A DNA stretch of 64,000 nt, taken from Pseudomonas frederiksbergensis (GTDB taxonomy: Bacteria; Pseudomonadota; Gammaproteobacteria; Pseudomonadales; Pseudomonadaceae). The stretch is taken from contig NZ_CP018319.1 of the NCBI RefSeq assembly GCF_001952935.1, positions 1 to 64,000 on the forward strand, read 5' to 3'. A model generated the notes under the pieces. The model was not told the origin of the DNA. It was given only the letters and a program-made list of their open reading frames with translations, and searched no databases. Shown here piece by piece: positions 52,672 to 60,633 of this stretch (the stretch's first letter is position 1; every line of letters begins with the position of its first letter). The translations under genes and the position numbers were made by a program.

Positions 52672-54057
52672 CTATCGAAAACCGGATTTGAGTTCGATGA
52701 ACCGTCGCGTGGCCAGCAGGCCAGCGGGGTGGGCGTGCCGATGGGCGGACAACCACGGAATCAAGACTTGCATTTGCTCGTCGGCGGCAAGCCCTTTAAG
52801 TGTAGCGTGCAGGCTTTCGACATCCGGGTCATTGGCGGGTACGGGTGGTTCGGTCGCGGCGCGGCTACTGCGTCGAACCGCAGCGGGCGATCGCTCAGGT
52901 CGCCAATCTCCGGCAATCCAGTCGTGCAGCAGTTGCTTTTCGTAGGGGCTGAACACCCCGAACATGGCCGCGCCGTCACCCTCGACCAGTTGCCAGAAAC
53001 GACTCGCTTGCGGGTTCTGGTGACGTTTGATCCAGCCCTTGTTTTCCATGGCGCTGAGGAAGCCTGGCAACTGCTCCGGCGACGACAGCCATTGATTGAC
53101 GGTCTGGCCTTCCAACCGGCAATAGTCGGAATGCATGTGCTGACCAAACGGGCGCTTGCGCTCAAGCATGCTCAGCAACTCGCCGTACAGGTCGAACGAT
53201 TCGATGATCGCGCGACTGCCCTGCCCCAGATCGTTGAGCCGATAACCCAGCGCAACCCTGCGCAGAAAGTCTTCGCGGTCGGCTTCCACCGGCAACAATT
53301 GCAGCACCGACTGCACGGCCTTTTGCGCGTGGCCGGTGCTGGCATTGTCGATGGTCACGTGCAGGGTGAAGTAATACGGATCGATGCCCAGCTCACTGAG
53401 TTCATAGGCGCTGATCAGCAAGTGCAGCGGCAGTTGTTCATAGCCGAGGTTGTAGCCGATCACTTCTGGCAAAAAATCGTCGCTGCAATAACCCAGCGCC
53501 AATTGCACCGCACCTTGCAAGTAACGCTCGTCCGGGATGAACGGATTGTCCAGCAAGCCCTGTTCGGCGAGCAGCTTGCGGTATATCACCACATGATTTC
53601 GCGCCGGGTTGCCCTCCCCCAACTCTTCCAGATAGGTGCAAATCAGCCCTTCGAAACGCGGGTCATGCCAGTGCCGCAGCAGTCCATACAGCCACGCGCC
53701 GTCCACCAGTTTGGTCGGGGCAACGGCTTGCAGGAAATACAACGCGTGCGCCTTGTTGGTAAAGAACTGCCGCGGTCCGCCGTCCTTGCGCTGTTGCAGG
53801 TAATCGGCGTATTGGCGTGCTACATCGGCGCAGTGTTGTTCGACAAAGGTTTGCAGTGTCGACAGGTCGTGCGGCATGTCCTCAGGCAGGTCCGCGGCTT
53901 GCGCCAGTTGAGCCTTGAGAAAGGATTGGGCGAGTGCACGCTGGTGTTCGATATCGTCGCTCAGCAATAACTGTTCGTAGACAGGTTTCAGGCTCCCGGC
54001 GGTCAGGTTCGCGCATTGGGCAGCCCGCTGGGATTCAAGTCGTGTCAGGGCAGTCAT
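52672..54057 (-). CDS. Haem-oxygenase-like diiron protein (iron-containing redox enzyme family)
   Basis: 461 residues, predicted all-helical. The core (about 100-330) has YLEELGEGNPARNHVVIYRKLL and FTLHVTIDNASTGHAQKAVQ, which I read as metal-ligand helices of the haem-oxygenase-like diiron oxidase group (E-x-x-E-x-G-x-G and H-x-x-x-D-x-x-x-x-G-H-A patterns). Relatives carry out oxygen-dependent N-oxidations or chain cleavage (UndA, SznF). The C-terminal third, from about 370, is less conserved, with a Pro/Ala/Arg-rich link. First gene of the operon with a methyltransferase and ligD. Reaction unknown. Confidence 0.75.
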   Translation of the reverse strand: MTALTRLESQRAAQCANLTAGSLKPVYEQLLLSDDIEHQRALAQSFLKAQLAQAADLPEDMPHDLSTLQTFVEQHCADVARQYADYLQQRKDGGPRQFFTNKAHALYFLQAVAPTKLVDGAWLYGLLRHWHDPRFEGLICTYLEELGEGNPARNHVVIYRKLLAEQGLLDNPFIPDERYLQGAVQLALGYCSDDFLPEVIGYNLGYEQLPLHLLISAYELSELGIDPYYFTLHVTIDNASTGHAQKAVQSVLQLLPVEADREDFLRRVALGYRLNDLGQGSRAIIESFDLYGELLSMLERKRPFGQHMHSDYCRLEGQTVNQWLSSPEQLPGFLSAMENKGWIKRHQNPQASRFWQLVEGDGAAMFGVFSPYEKQLLHDWIAGDWRPERSPAAVRRSSRAATEPPVPANDPDVESLHATLKGLAADEQMQVLIPWLSAHRHAHPAGLLATRRFIELKSGFR

Positions 54058-54249
54058 GGGGTCGTCTCTCGGTCTGAGGCCAGTCAGGACGCTGAATCAG
54101 CACGTCTCTACATCAGCAGAGCGACCCCTGCGGAAGAAAATTCCATCAGCGTGGGAATCGCCCGGACAGACGGGCTTGTGGCACGGCACCCGATGCCGGA
54201 TCGAGTGAATATACTCAGCGTGTGTGGTCTCATCCTACGGAGAGCAATC

Positions 54250-54702
54250 ATGCGAACGATTCATGTCATCGAGGCCGACAAAAAACCCGACCCGGTCAGT
54301 GTCGTGGGCGAGGCCATCACCATTCTTGCGGGCGGGGATCTGAGCAAACCTTTTGAAATGCATATCCAGGAAGGCGTGCAAGGCGGTGGGCCGCCCGCGC
54401 ACTTTCATCCATGGGACGAAGCGTTCTACGTGATTGACGGGCAGGTGGAAGTGACCGTTGCGGGCAAGGCCACCACCCTTTCCCCCGGGGGTTATGTGCA
54501 TATTCCCGCTGGGACTATTCATGCCTATAAGAACATCAGTGCGACGGCGAAGATGATCGGCGTGGTGTCTGATCCGCGCGGTGGCCAGTTCTTTGCCGCA
54601 CTGGATCAGCTCAAAGTGCCGCAGGATTTGCCGCAGATCCTGGCCATCGCCGAGCGCTTCGGCGTTACGTTTTTGGTGCCGAAAGCCCCCATGACCTCGT
54701 AG
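54250..54702 (+). CDS. Cupin-domain protein
   Basis: Single-domain cupin of 150 residues. Cupin motif 1 is GGGPPAHFHPWDEAFYVIDGQ (two histidines and a glutamate for metal), motif 2 is GGYVHIPAGTIHAYKNIS. The rest is a helical C-terminal tail (LDQLKVPQDLPQILAIAERFG). Start ATG at 54250. Single cupins of this type are often metal-dependent isomerases, dioxygenases or sensors; the exact role cannot be told. It is followed by a REP-like element. Confidence 0.83.
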   Translation: MRTIHVIEADKKPDPVSVVGEAITILAGGDLSKPFEMHIQEGVQGGGPPAHFHPWDEAFYVIDGQVEVTVAGKATTLSPGGYVHIPAGTIHAYKNISATAKMIGVVSDPRGGQFFAALDQLKVPQDLPQILAIAERFGVTFLVPKAPMTS

Positions 54703-54708
54703 GCGTTG

Positions 54709-54765
54709 ATCGTTCCCACGCTCCGCGTGGGAACGCCTCTCGGGACGCTCCGCGTTCCATCCACG
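54709..54765. repeat. REP-like element
   Basis: Begins ATCGTTCCCACGCTCCGCGT and continues GGGAACGCC then GGGACGCTCCGCGTTCC: the same double-hairpin unit as the pair at 10054-10188. It lies between the cupin gene and the convergent DUF533 gene. Confidence 0.8.
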
Positions 54766-54816
54766 ATGCCAGAGCCATACCCGGCAACTTGGTGACGCAA
54801 AGCGCAGAAACGATCA

Positions 54817-55533
54817 TCAGGCCACGCCACCTTTGGCCTGTTGCTCCAGATGCACTTGCAGGTCCGGATCGATGTTCAGCGCCGCAGCCAGTTCATCCAG
54901 ATAGCGACGTTCGGCGTCCTGCTGATCGTCCACCAGCATCACACTGGCCAGGTACATTTCCGCCGCCATGCCGGAATCCGTGGCCGACTGCGCCACATCG
55001 GCGGCGTCCAGCGGCCGTGCGACTTCGTCATCCAGCCATTGCTGGAGTTCCGGATCGTCGGTGTGGCGGCCGATTTCGGTGCTGATCATCTGTTTCTCGG
55101 CGGCATCAATCCGGCCATCGGCCTTCGCCGCCGCAATCAATGCCCGAAGAATCGCATGGCTGTGGTCCTCGACTTCCGGGCCGGACAACAGGTCGACAGT
55201 GCGCGGTGCCGGTTGCGGCGCCGAGGCCTGGCTGCGTTGCCAGGCTTGATAAGCCTGGAATGCCATCATTCCGAGCGAAGCCAGTGCCGCGTAGTTCGTG
55301 CCGCCAGCCGAGCGGGTCCGGGTCGAACCACCCATGGTTGAGCCACCGCCCAGCAGACCACCGAGCAAACCACCCAGGCCACCGCCTCCGGCGCTTGACC
55401 CGGCACTGCCGCCCAACAGGCCGCCGAGCAACCCACCGAGACCACCTTGGGCCGACGCGCCACCGCCACCCTGTTGCGACATTGAGCCTTGACCGGCCCG
55501 CAATAGTTGTTCGAGCAGATCGCTGGTGTTCAT
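54817..55533 (-). CDS. DUF533 (YebE/TerB-like) protein with glycine-rich region
   Basis: 238 residues. The N-terminal part (about 18-70) is made of repeated GGLGGLLGGLLGG units, then a short hydrophobic stretch (YAALASLGMMAFQAYQAWQ), and a C-terminal TerB-like all-helical domain (about 125-235; AILRALIAAAKADGRIDAAEKQMI, DPELQQWLDDEVARPLDAADVA, AERRYLDELAAALNID). This is the DUF533 layout; TerB-like domains bind metal or membranes, but the role is not known. Close to a REP element at its 3' side. Confidence 0.85.
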   Translation of the reverse strand: MNTSDLLEQLLRAGQGSMSQQGGGGASAQGGLGGLLGGLLGGSAGSSAGGGGLGGLLGGLLGGGSTMGGSTRTRSAGGTNYAALASLGMMAFQAYQAWQRSQASAPQPAPRTVDLLSGPEVEDHSHAILRALIAAAKADGRIDAAEKQMISTEIGRHTDDPELQQWLDDEVARPLDAADVAQSATDSGMAAEMYLASVMLVDDQQDAERRYLDELAAALNIDPDLQVHLEQQAKGGVA

Positions 55534-55617
55534 GACGATGTCCTCATCAGTTGGGGGTGATCCAGTCAGGCAACGATAGTCCTCGCCGACGAATGCGCCA
55601 CCACCGTTTGGCTTTAT

Positions 55618-55647
55618 TACCCCGAATTGAGCCGGGGTATTTTTTTT
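55618..55647 (+). terminator. Orphan plus-strand intrinsic terminator before pcs
   Basis: TACCCCG at 55618-55624 pairs with CGGGGTA at 55633-55639, followed directly by eight T. It has the full form of a plus-strand terminator, but no plus-strand gene lies immediately before it (the preceding gene is on the minus strand), so it may end a small RNA or a leader. Confidence 0.75.
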
Positions 55648-55783
55648 CAGCCCAGCTAAGATTTACAGATGGTGAACCTTATCCCCGGATACCCGGTCGA
55701 TACATGCAACCTGACTTGGTTTGCCGACACCCCCGATTGAAGGGGTGATAACAGGCTTGCTTCACTTTCTGGAGAATACTCCC

Positions 55784-56500
55784 GTGATATCGACCCTACA
55801 CATCGCCAGGCTCAAAGCATGGGGCGCCCATGGTTTTACCGCCACCGGCGTGGTCACTGCCTTCCTCGCAACCCTCGCCCTGCTGGAAAACCAGGCGACA
55901 AACTGCCTGCTGTGGCTGGGTGTCGCCCTGATCGTCGATGGGCTGGATGGCGCGTTGGCACGCAAGGTCAATGTCCAGTCGGTATTGCCAAGTTTCGATG
56001 GCTCGATCCTCGATCTGGTTATCGACTACCTGACGTACGTGTTTATCCCCGCCCTGTTCATTTATCGTTACATCCCCTTGCCGGACTACACGCTGCTGTT
56101 GTCCGTCTCGCTGATTCTGGTCTCGTCACTGTTTTGTTTCTGCAACGTCAACATGAAGAGCAAAGACAACTACTTCCAGGGCTTCCCCGCCGCCTGGAAC
56201 GTGGTTGCCCTGTGCCTGTACATCATCGCTCCGCCGCCGTGGATCACTTTTCTCGCCATCATCGGCCTGGCGCTGTTGACCGTGACCCGGATGAAGTTCC
56301 TCCACCCGTTCCGCGTTCGCAAGTTCATGCCGATCAACATTGCCGTAACGGCGATCTGGCTGCTGTGCAGCTTGTCGCTGGTGGTCAACCATCCAGTGAT
56401 CAACCCGCTGGTAATGGGGCTTTGGCTGCTGATGTCGGCTTACTTCCTGGGGATTTGCATCTGGCGCACGGCGCTGGAGTGGTTCGAAAGCTCGCGGTAA
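55784..56500 (+). CDS. pcs: Phosphatidylcholine synthase
   Basis: Inner-membrane CDP-alcohol phosphatidyltransferase that joins choline directly to CDP-diacylglycerol. 238 residues, about eight helices, the usual Pcs size. The catalytic motif D-G-x2-A-R-x8-G-x3-D-x3-D appears as DGLDGALARKV followed by FDGSILDLVIDY. I place the start at the GTG at 55784, preceded by GGAG, since this matches the family N-terminus (ISTLHIARLKAWGAHGFTATG) better than the ATG at 55721. It precedes a DUF488 gene by 16 bases. Confidence 0.9.
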   Translation: MISTLHIARLKAWGAHGFTATGVVTAFLATLALLENQATNCLLWLGVALIVDGLDGALARKVNVQSVLPSFDGSILDLVIDYLTYVFIPALFIYRYIPLPDYTLLLSVSLILVSSLFCFCNVNMKSKDNYFQGFPAAWNVVALCLYIIAPPPWITFLAIIGLALLTVTRMKFLHPFRVRKFMPINIAVTAIWLLCSLSLVVNHPVINPLVMGLWLLMSAYFLGICIWRTALEWFESSR

Positions 56501-56516
56501 TAAAGGAAGGTAGAGC

Positions 56517-56903
56517 ATGCCCATCCATATCGTGCGCCTCGGTTCACCGCGCGCAGCCAATGAAGGCCTGCGCCTGGGCACGGTGCGGCGCCCGCCGCGT
56601 GGCGTGCCGAAAGCCGAGTTCGCCAGCCGTGATTTTTATGACGTATGGCAGCCGCTGCTGTCTCCCAGCGCAGAACTGGTCGCAGAAGCCAAAGCGGCGG
56701 AAGACGACAAGGCGTGGGAAGTGTTCAAGCGCAAGTTCAAGAGCGAAATGAACCACCCGGCGCCCAGTCAGTTGCTCGATTTGCTGGCGGCGTTGTCCCA
56801 TCAAACGTCACTGGCCATTGGCTGTTACTGCGAAGAGGAAGCGCATTGCCATCGTTCGGTATTGCGGGAGTTGTTAGAGGCCCGAGGTGCTCAGCTCAAC
56901 TAG
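56517..56903 (+). CDS. DUF488 family protein
   Basis: 128-residue soluble protein beginning MPIHIVRLGSPRAANEGLRLG, with RPPRGVPKAEFASRDFYDVW and the C-terminal LLDLLAALSHQT, LAIGCYCEEEAHCHRSVLRELL. The closing C-x-C-x3-x-C-H-R pattern is the DUF488 mark (YeaO group). Role unknown; some relatives are thought to act in nucleic-acid or stress functions. AAGG precedes the ATG. Probably read from the pcs promoter. Confidence 0.82.
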   Translation: MPIHIVRLGSPRAANEGLRLGTVRRPPRGVPKAEFASRDFYDVWQPLLSPSAELVAEAKAAEDDKAWEVFKRKFKSEMNHPAPSQLLDLLAALSHQTSLAIGCYCEEEAHCHRSVLRELLEARGAQLN

Positions 56904-56981
56904 TCGCTCGCTATGGCGACATCGACCGTTCAAGATCGACTTAAAGGATTTTGGCAAAGACACAAGGATTGGGGTCTTCAA

Positions 56982-57452
56982 ATGAATAACCAGATTCGAC
57001 TCGCCACCCCTGACGATGCGGCAGACATCAGCCAGGTCATCATTCAATCACTGCGCCAGTCCAATGCTCGGGACTACCCGCCCGACGTCATCACCCAGGT
57101 AGAGAAAAGCTTTTCTCCCGAGGCCATCCGCGCCCTGTTAAACCAACGCCAGGTCTTTGTCGCCACCCACGATAAGCGTGTAGTCGCCACGGCCAGTCTT
57201 GATCAAGACGTTGTACGCAGCGTATTCGTAGACCCAGACCATCAGGGCCGCGGACTCGGCAGGCAGTTGATGGCGACCCTTCAATCGGTCGCCCAAGCCG
57301 CAAATATCGAGGTACTGCGCGTCCCCTCTTCCATCACCGCAGAAACCTTTTACTTCAAGCTGGGTTATCGAAAAATCCGCGACGAGTTTCACGGGGCCGA
57401 GCGTACGATCATCATGGAGCGGCGTTTGCCGACGTCAGTTCAACGGGGCTGA
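56982..57452 (+). CDS. GNAT-family N-acetyltransferase
   Basis: 156 residues from the ATG at 56982. The acetyl-CoA-binding motif is VRSVFVDPDHQGRGLGRQLMATLQ (Q-x-x-G-x-G/A pattern), followed by YFKLGYRKI as motif B. The N-terminal RLATPDDAADISQVIIQSL is typical. The frame opens earlier at 56913, but that part overlaps no conserved region. Substrate unknown. Confidence 0.87.
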   Translation: MNNQIRLATPDDAADISQVIIQSLRQSNARDYPPDVITQVEKSFSPEAIRALLNQRQVFVATHDKRVVATASLDQDVVRSVFVDPDHQGRGLGRQLMATLQSVAQAANIEVLRVPSSITAETFYFKLGYRKIRDEFHGAERTIIMERRLPTSVQRG

Positions 57453-57478
57453 CATTCAAATCAAGTAGGAGTCGATCG

Positions 57479-58246
57479 ATGCGCATCGCCTTGCTGTCAG
57501 ACATCCATTTGTCCGTCAACGCGTTACCTTTTCCCGATGTGGATGCTGACATTGTCGTTCTCGCCGGAGACATTTCCCGTCCGGCTGCGGCCATTGAGTG
57601 GGCCAAATCGTGCCCTCTTCCGATCGTGTACGTGGCTGGGAATCACGAGTTTTATGGCAGTGACCTGATTTCTACCTACGAACAGTTGAACAGGTTGTCG
57701 CAAGGGACACGGATCCACGTATTGGAACGTTCGGAGTATGTCCATGACGGCGTGCGGTTTTTGGGTTGCACCCTGTGGTCCGACTATCGTCTTTTCGATT
57801 CTGCAGAGGATCGGGCACGGGGTGTTGATCTGGCTACGAAGCTTATGCGGGACTACACCCACATAAAAATCTCGCCCGATTTTCCAGACCTGTTCACTCC
57901 GGCAGTTTCACAACTGGTTTTTTTGCAGACAGTCGCCTGGCTGGAAGACTGCTTCACCCGCGACAGAACGACGCCCACGGTGGTGGTTTCGCATTTCGCA
58001 CCGACACGGTTGAGCATAAGCCCGCTATTCGAGAATTCACCGATTAACGCGAGTTTTGTTTCAGACCTCGAAGAGCGGATCAACGTCTGGCAGCCGGCGC
58101 TTTGGCTGCATGGCCATACCCATGGAAGCTTTGACTACGTGGTGGGCAAAACCCGGGTCATGTGCAATCCCCGGGGTTATGCAAAAAATGGCGTTAATGA
58201 AAACCCGCAATTCAGTGACTCATACGTAATTGACCTGGATGTCTGA
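57479..58246 (+). CDS. Calcineurin-like metallophosphoesterase
   Basis: 255 residues with the dimetal phosphoesterase motifs in order: SDIHLSVN (D-x-H), VLAGDISRP (G-D), YVAGNHEFYG (G-N-H-E), VVSHFAPT and LWLHGHTHGSFD (G-H-x-H). It starts at the ATG at 57479. Its 3' end overlaps the convergent phaG gene by 27 bases. Substrate unknown; the fold covers phosphomono- and diesters. Confidence 0.88.
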   Translation: MRIALLSDIHLSVNALPFPDVDADIVVLAGDISRPAAAIEWAKSCPLPIVYVAGNHEFYGSDLISTYEQLNRLSQGTRIHVLERSEYVHDGVRFLGCTLWSDYRLFDSAEDRARGVDLATKLMRDYTHIKISPDFPDLFTPAVSQLVFLQTVAWLEDCFTRDRTTPTVVVSHFAPTRLSISPLFENSPINASFVSDLEERINVWQPALWLHGHTHGSFDYVVGKTRVMCNPRGYAKNGVNENPQFSDSYVIDLDV

Positions 58247-59095
58247 GGCAACACGGCCCGGTTTCCTGCAAGCCGGATCGAGAAAGCCGAGCAAGGCCTG
58301 CCGGGTGTCATGCAAGGCCGCCGGGTGTTCCATATCGAGGAAATGCCCGGTGTTCCTGATGGTGTGGAAGCTGGCCTGAGGGGCGTGATCAGCAAAAATC
58401 CGGGCGTCTTCTACCGAGGTGTACTCATCCCATTCGCCGTTGACAAACAGCAGCGGAATTTCAATGGCATTGGCACAGGCGACATAGCAATGAGTGTTTT
58501 GAGTCAGCACCTCATTGACGTGGAAATGCATCTGCCGGTACTCGTGCTCGGCCAGGCTGCTGACATGGCGGTCATTAAAGCGTTTGAACAGCGATGGCAG
58601 GTGCTTGCCGATCGTGCTGTTGATCAAGCGACTGACATTGAGACGGTCACACGCCTGGAGATGGTTCAAGCCGCGCTCCAGGTAATCGCGCATCGGCGCA
58701 TTGACCCGTGCTGCGAATGAACCGATCACCGCTTTCTCGATACGTCGCGGCTGCTGGGCCAGCGCCAGCAAGGTCGCCGCACCGCCCCAGGAAAAGGACA
58801 GTACATGCTGTGCACAAAAGTGCTCGATCAACTCCAGCAGGATCGCTGCCTCGTCTTCCTTTCGGATCGGTTCGCCGTGGAGGTTGTGTTGCTTCGACTG
58901 ACCGGCGTAGGGCTGGTCGTAAAGGACCACGTTGAATCGTGGTTGCAGGTAACGCACCGTTTGGGCAAAGGATGCTGTTGTTGCCAGTGAGCCGTTGACC
59001 AGAATGATGGTCTTGTTAGCGGCTGTGTTGAGATAGTGCTCGGTATGAACCTTGTACTTCCCGCAGATCTCGACGATGGCAGTTTTCGGCATCAT
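58220..59095 (-). CDS. phaG: 3-hydroxyacyl-ACP transacylase/thioesterase PhaG (RhlA family)
   Basis: Alpha/beta hydrolase-fold enzyme of 291 residues that moves or releases 3-hydroxydecanoyl groups from acyl carrier protein, linking fatty acid synthesis to medium-chain polyhydroxyalkanoate. It follows P. putida PhaG closely (KTIILVNGSLATTASFAQTV, RFNVVLYDQPYAGQSKQHN, ILLELIEHF, LSFSWGGAATLLALA with the catalytic serine, HVSSLAEHEYRQMHFHVNEVL, NTGHFLDMEHPAA) and is less like RhlA. AAGGAA precedes the ATG at 59095. Stands alone, so it works with PHA or rhamnolipid genes elsewhere. Confidence 0.88.
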   Translation of the reverse strand: MMPKTAIVEICGKYKVHTEHYLNTAANKTIILVNGSLATTASFAQTVRYLQPRFNVVLYDQPYAGQSKQHNLHGEPIRKEDEAAILLELIEHFCAQHVLSFSWGGAATLLALAQQPRRIEKAVIGSFAARVNAPMRDYLERGLNHLQACDRLNVSRLINSTIGKHLPSLFKRFNDRHVSSLAEHEYRQMHFHVNEVLTQNTHCYVACANAIEIPLLFVNGEWDEYTSVEDARIFADHAPQASFHTIRNTGHFLDMEHPAALHDTRQALLGFLDPACRKPGRVASDIQVNYV

Positions 59096-59265
59096 GTAAC
59101 TTTTCCTTGTACCAATTTGAGCTAAGCGCACAGCATGACGGTGCCCGGACGGCCTCCGTGACTACCTGGTCACGGACTGACCATTGATTCAGAGTTAAGC
59201 AGGGATTTTCCCGTCTGCAAGAACCCAGACGCGTTAGTTCGGATGCCGTCGCGCCGGCACTGCAC

Positions 59266-59307
59266 AAAAAAAAGCCGAAGTCCCTAAAGGCTTCGGCTGT
59301 TTTTTTC
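59266..59307. terminator. Bidirectional intrinsic terminator
   Basis: AGCCGAAG at 59273-59280 pairs with CTTCGGCT at 59291-59298, with an A-run before and a T-run after. It ends the leftward sugar operon (permease gene ends at 59344). Confidence 0.88.
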
Positions 59308-59343
59308 GATCTGTTTTCGAAAGGCAGTGGCTGTCATCAATCG

Positions 59344-60576
59344 CTAGACGGTCGATTGCACGACTGCCGTTTGCCGCCCCTTGAACGCCAACGAAAAACA
59401 GAAAAATACTGCCAACGCGAACCCGGCCGGGAACAGCCAGATGCTTTTCCAGTCATGGCTGCCCGCCAACGCGTAATGATCGGTCACCTGCCCTGCAACC
59501 CAGAAGCCGATCAGCATGCCCAGGCCGTAGGTCGCCAGGGTAATCAGGCCCTGGGCGGAGCTTCTGAAGTGCTCCGAAGCTTTGGCATCGGTGTAGATCT
59601 GGCCCGAGACGAAAAAGAAGTCATAGCAGATGCCGTGCAAGGCAATGCCGGTGAACAGCATAAAGGCCAGGTCGCCATTGTTACCGTAGGCGAACAACAG
59701 GTAGCGCAAAGCCCACGCCAGCATCCCCACCAGGAGTGCGATTTTGATGCCGAAGCGCTGAATGAACAGCGGCAGGAGCAGCATGAACAGCACTTCCGAG
59801 ACCTGACCGATGGCCATTTTCGCGGTGGGGTTGGTCATGCCGATGTCCGCCAGGAACGGATTGGCATTCTGGTAATAAAACGCCAGCGGAATGCAGATCA
59901 AAATGGACGCGATGAAGAACACCAGGTAGCTGCGGTCCTTGAGCAAGCCCAAGGCGTCCAGCCCGAGCATTTGCTTGAGGCCGCCGCTGCCGGACTCTGG
60001 CTTCAGAGGTGCAGTGCGCGGCAAGGTGAAGCTGTAAAGGCCCAGAACCAGAGACGCCATCGCCGACATCAGAAAGGTATTGCGCAACCCGCCTGTTGAA
60101 ATCGCGGCTTGAGAGTCCCAGGCAAACACAAAGCTGATCACCACACCGGCCACAATCCAACCAACGGTGCCCCACACACGGATGCGCGAAAACTCCAGGG
60201 CCGGGTCGCTCATCTGCCGGAACGCGACCGAATTGACCAATGCCAGGGTCGGCATGTAGATCATCATGTAGGCCAGTACGAACGGATAAAACGTGCTGAA
60301 ATCCGGCGCTCGATAAAGCTGATACAGCAACACCGCGCCTACCAGGTGCAGCACGGCGAGGATGCGCTCGGCATTGAAGAAACGGTCGGCGATCAAACCG
60401 ATCACAAACGGCGCGATGATCGCGCCCCAGGACTGGGTCGAGAACGCCATGCCGATCTGCCCGCCGCTGGCGCCCAGATCACTGGCGAGGAAGGTACCGA
60501 GGGTGACGAACCATCCACCCCAGATAAAGAATTGCAGGAACATCATGGCGCTTAATCGCGCGGTCATCAGGGTCAT
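59344..60576 (-). CDS. MFS permease, nucleoside/sugar H+ symporter type (NupG-like)
   Basis: Inner-membrane transporter, 410 residues, about 12 helices. The N-terminal FLQFFIWGGWFVTLGTFL and GAIIAPFVIGLIADRFFNAE, then EFSRIRVWGTVGWIVAGV, match the nucleoside:H+ symporter (NupG/XapB) branch of the MFS; members of this branch next to Gfo/Idh/MocA dehydrogenases often carry sugars or polyols. Start ATG at 60576 after GGTGA. It lies 57 bases downstream of the isomerase gene, as the last gene of a three-gene operon. Confidence 0.86.
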   Translation of the reverse strand: MTLMTARLSAMMFLQFFIWGGWFVTLGTFLASDLGASGGQIGMAFSTQSWGAIIAPFVIGLIADRFFNAERILAVLHLVGAVLLYQLYRAPDFSTFYPFVLAYMMIYMPTLALVNSVAFRQMSDPALEFSRIRVWGTVGWIVAGVVISFVFAWDSQAAISTGGLRNTFLMSAMASLVLGLYSFTLPRTAPLKPESGSGGLKQMLGLDALGLLKDRSYLVFFIASILICIPLAFYYQNANPFLADIGMTNPTAKMAIGQVSEVLFMLLLPLFIQRFGIKIALLVGMLAWALRYLLFAYGNNGDLAFMLFTGIALHGICYDFFFVSGQIYTDAKASEHFRSSAQGLITLATYGLGMLIGFWVAGQVTDHYALAGSHDWKSIWLFPAGFALAVFFCFSLAFKGRQTAVVQSTV

Positions 60577-60633
60577 AACAGTCACCGACTTATTGTTTTT
60601 GTTTTTGGAGAAGAGCAACGAACAGCTTTTTAT

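Noticed and set aside
52660..53970. 436-residue plus-strand open frame over the diiron-protein gene
   Set aside because: Antisense to a gene with clear metal-ligand motifs; the translation shows no domain.
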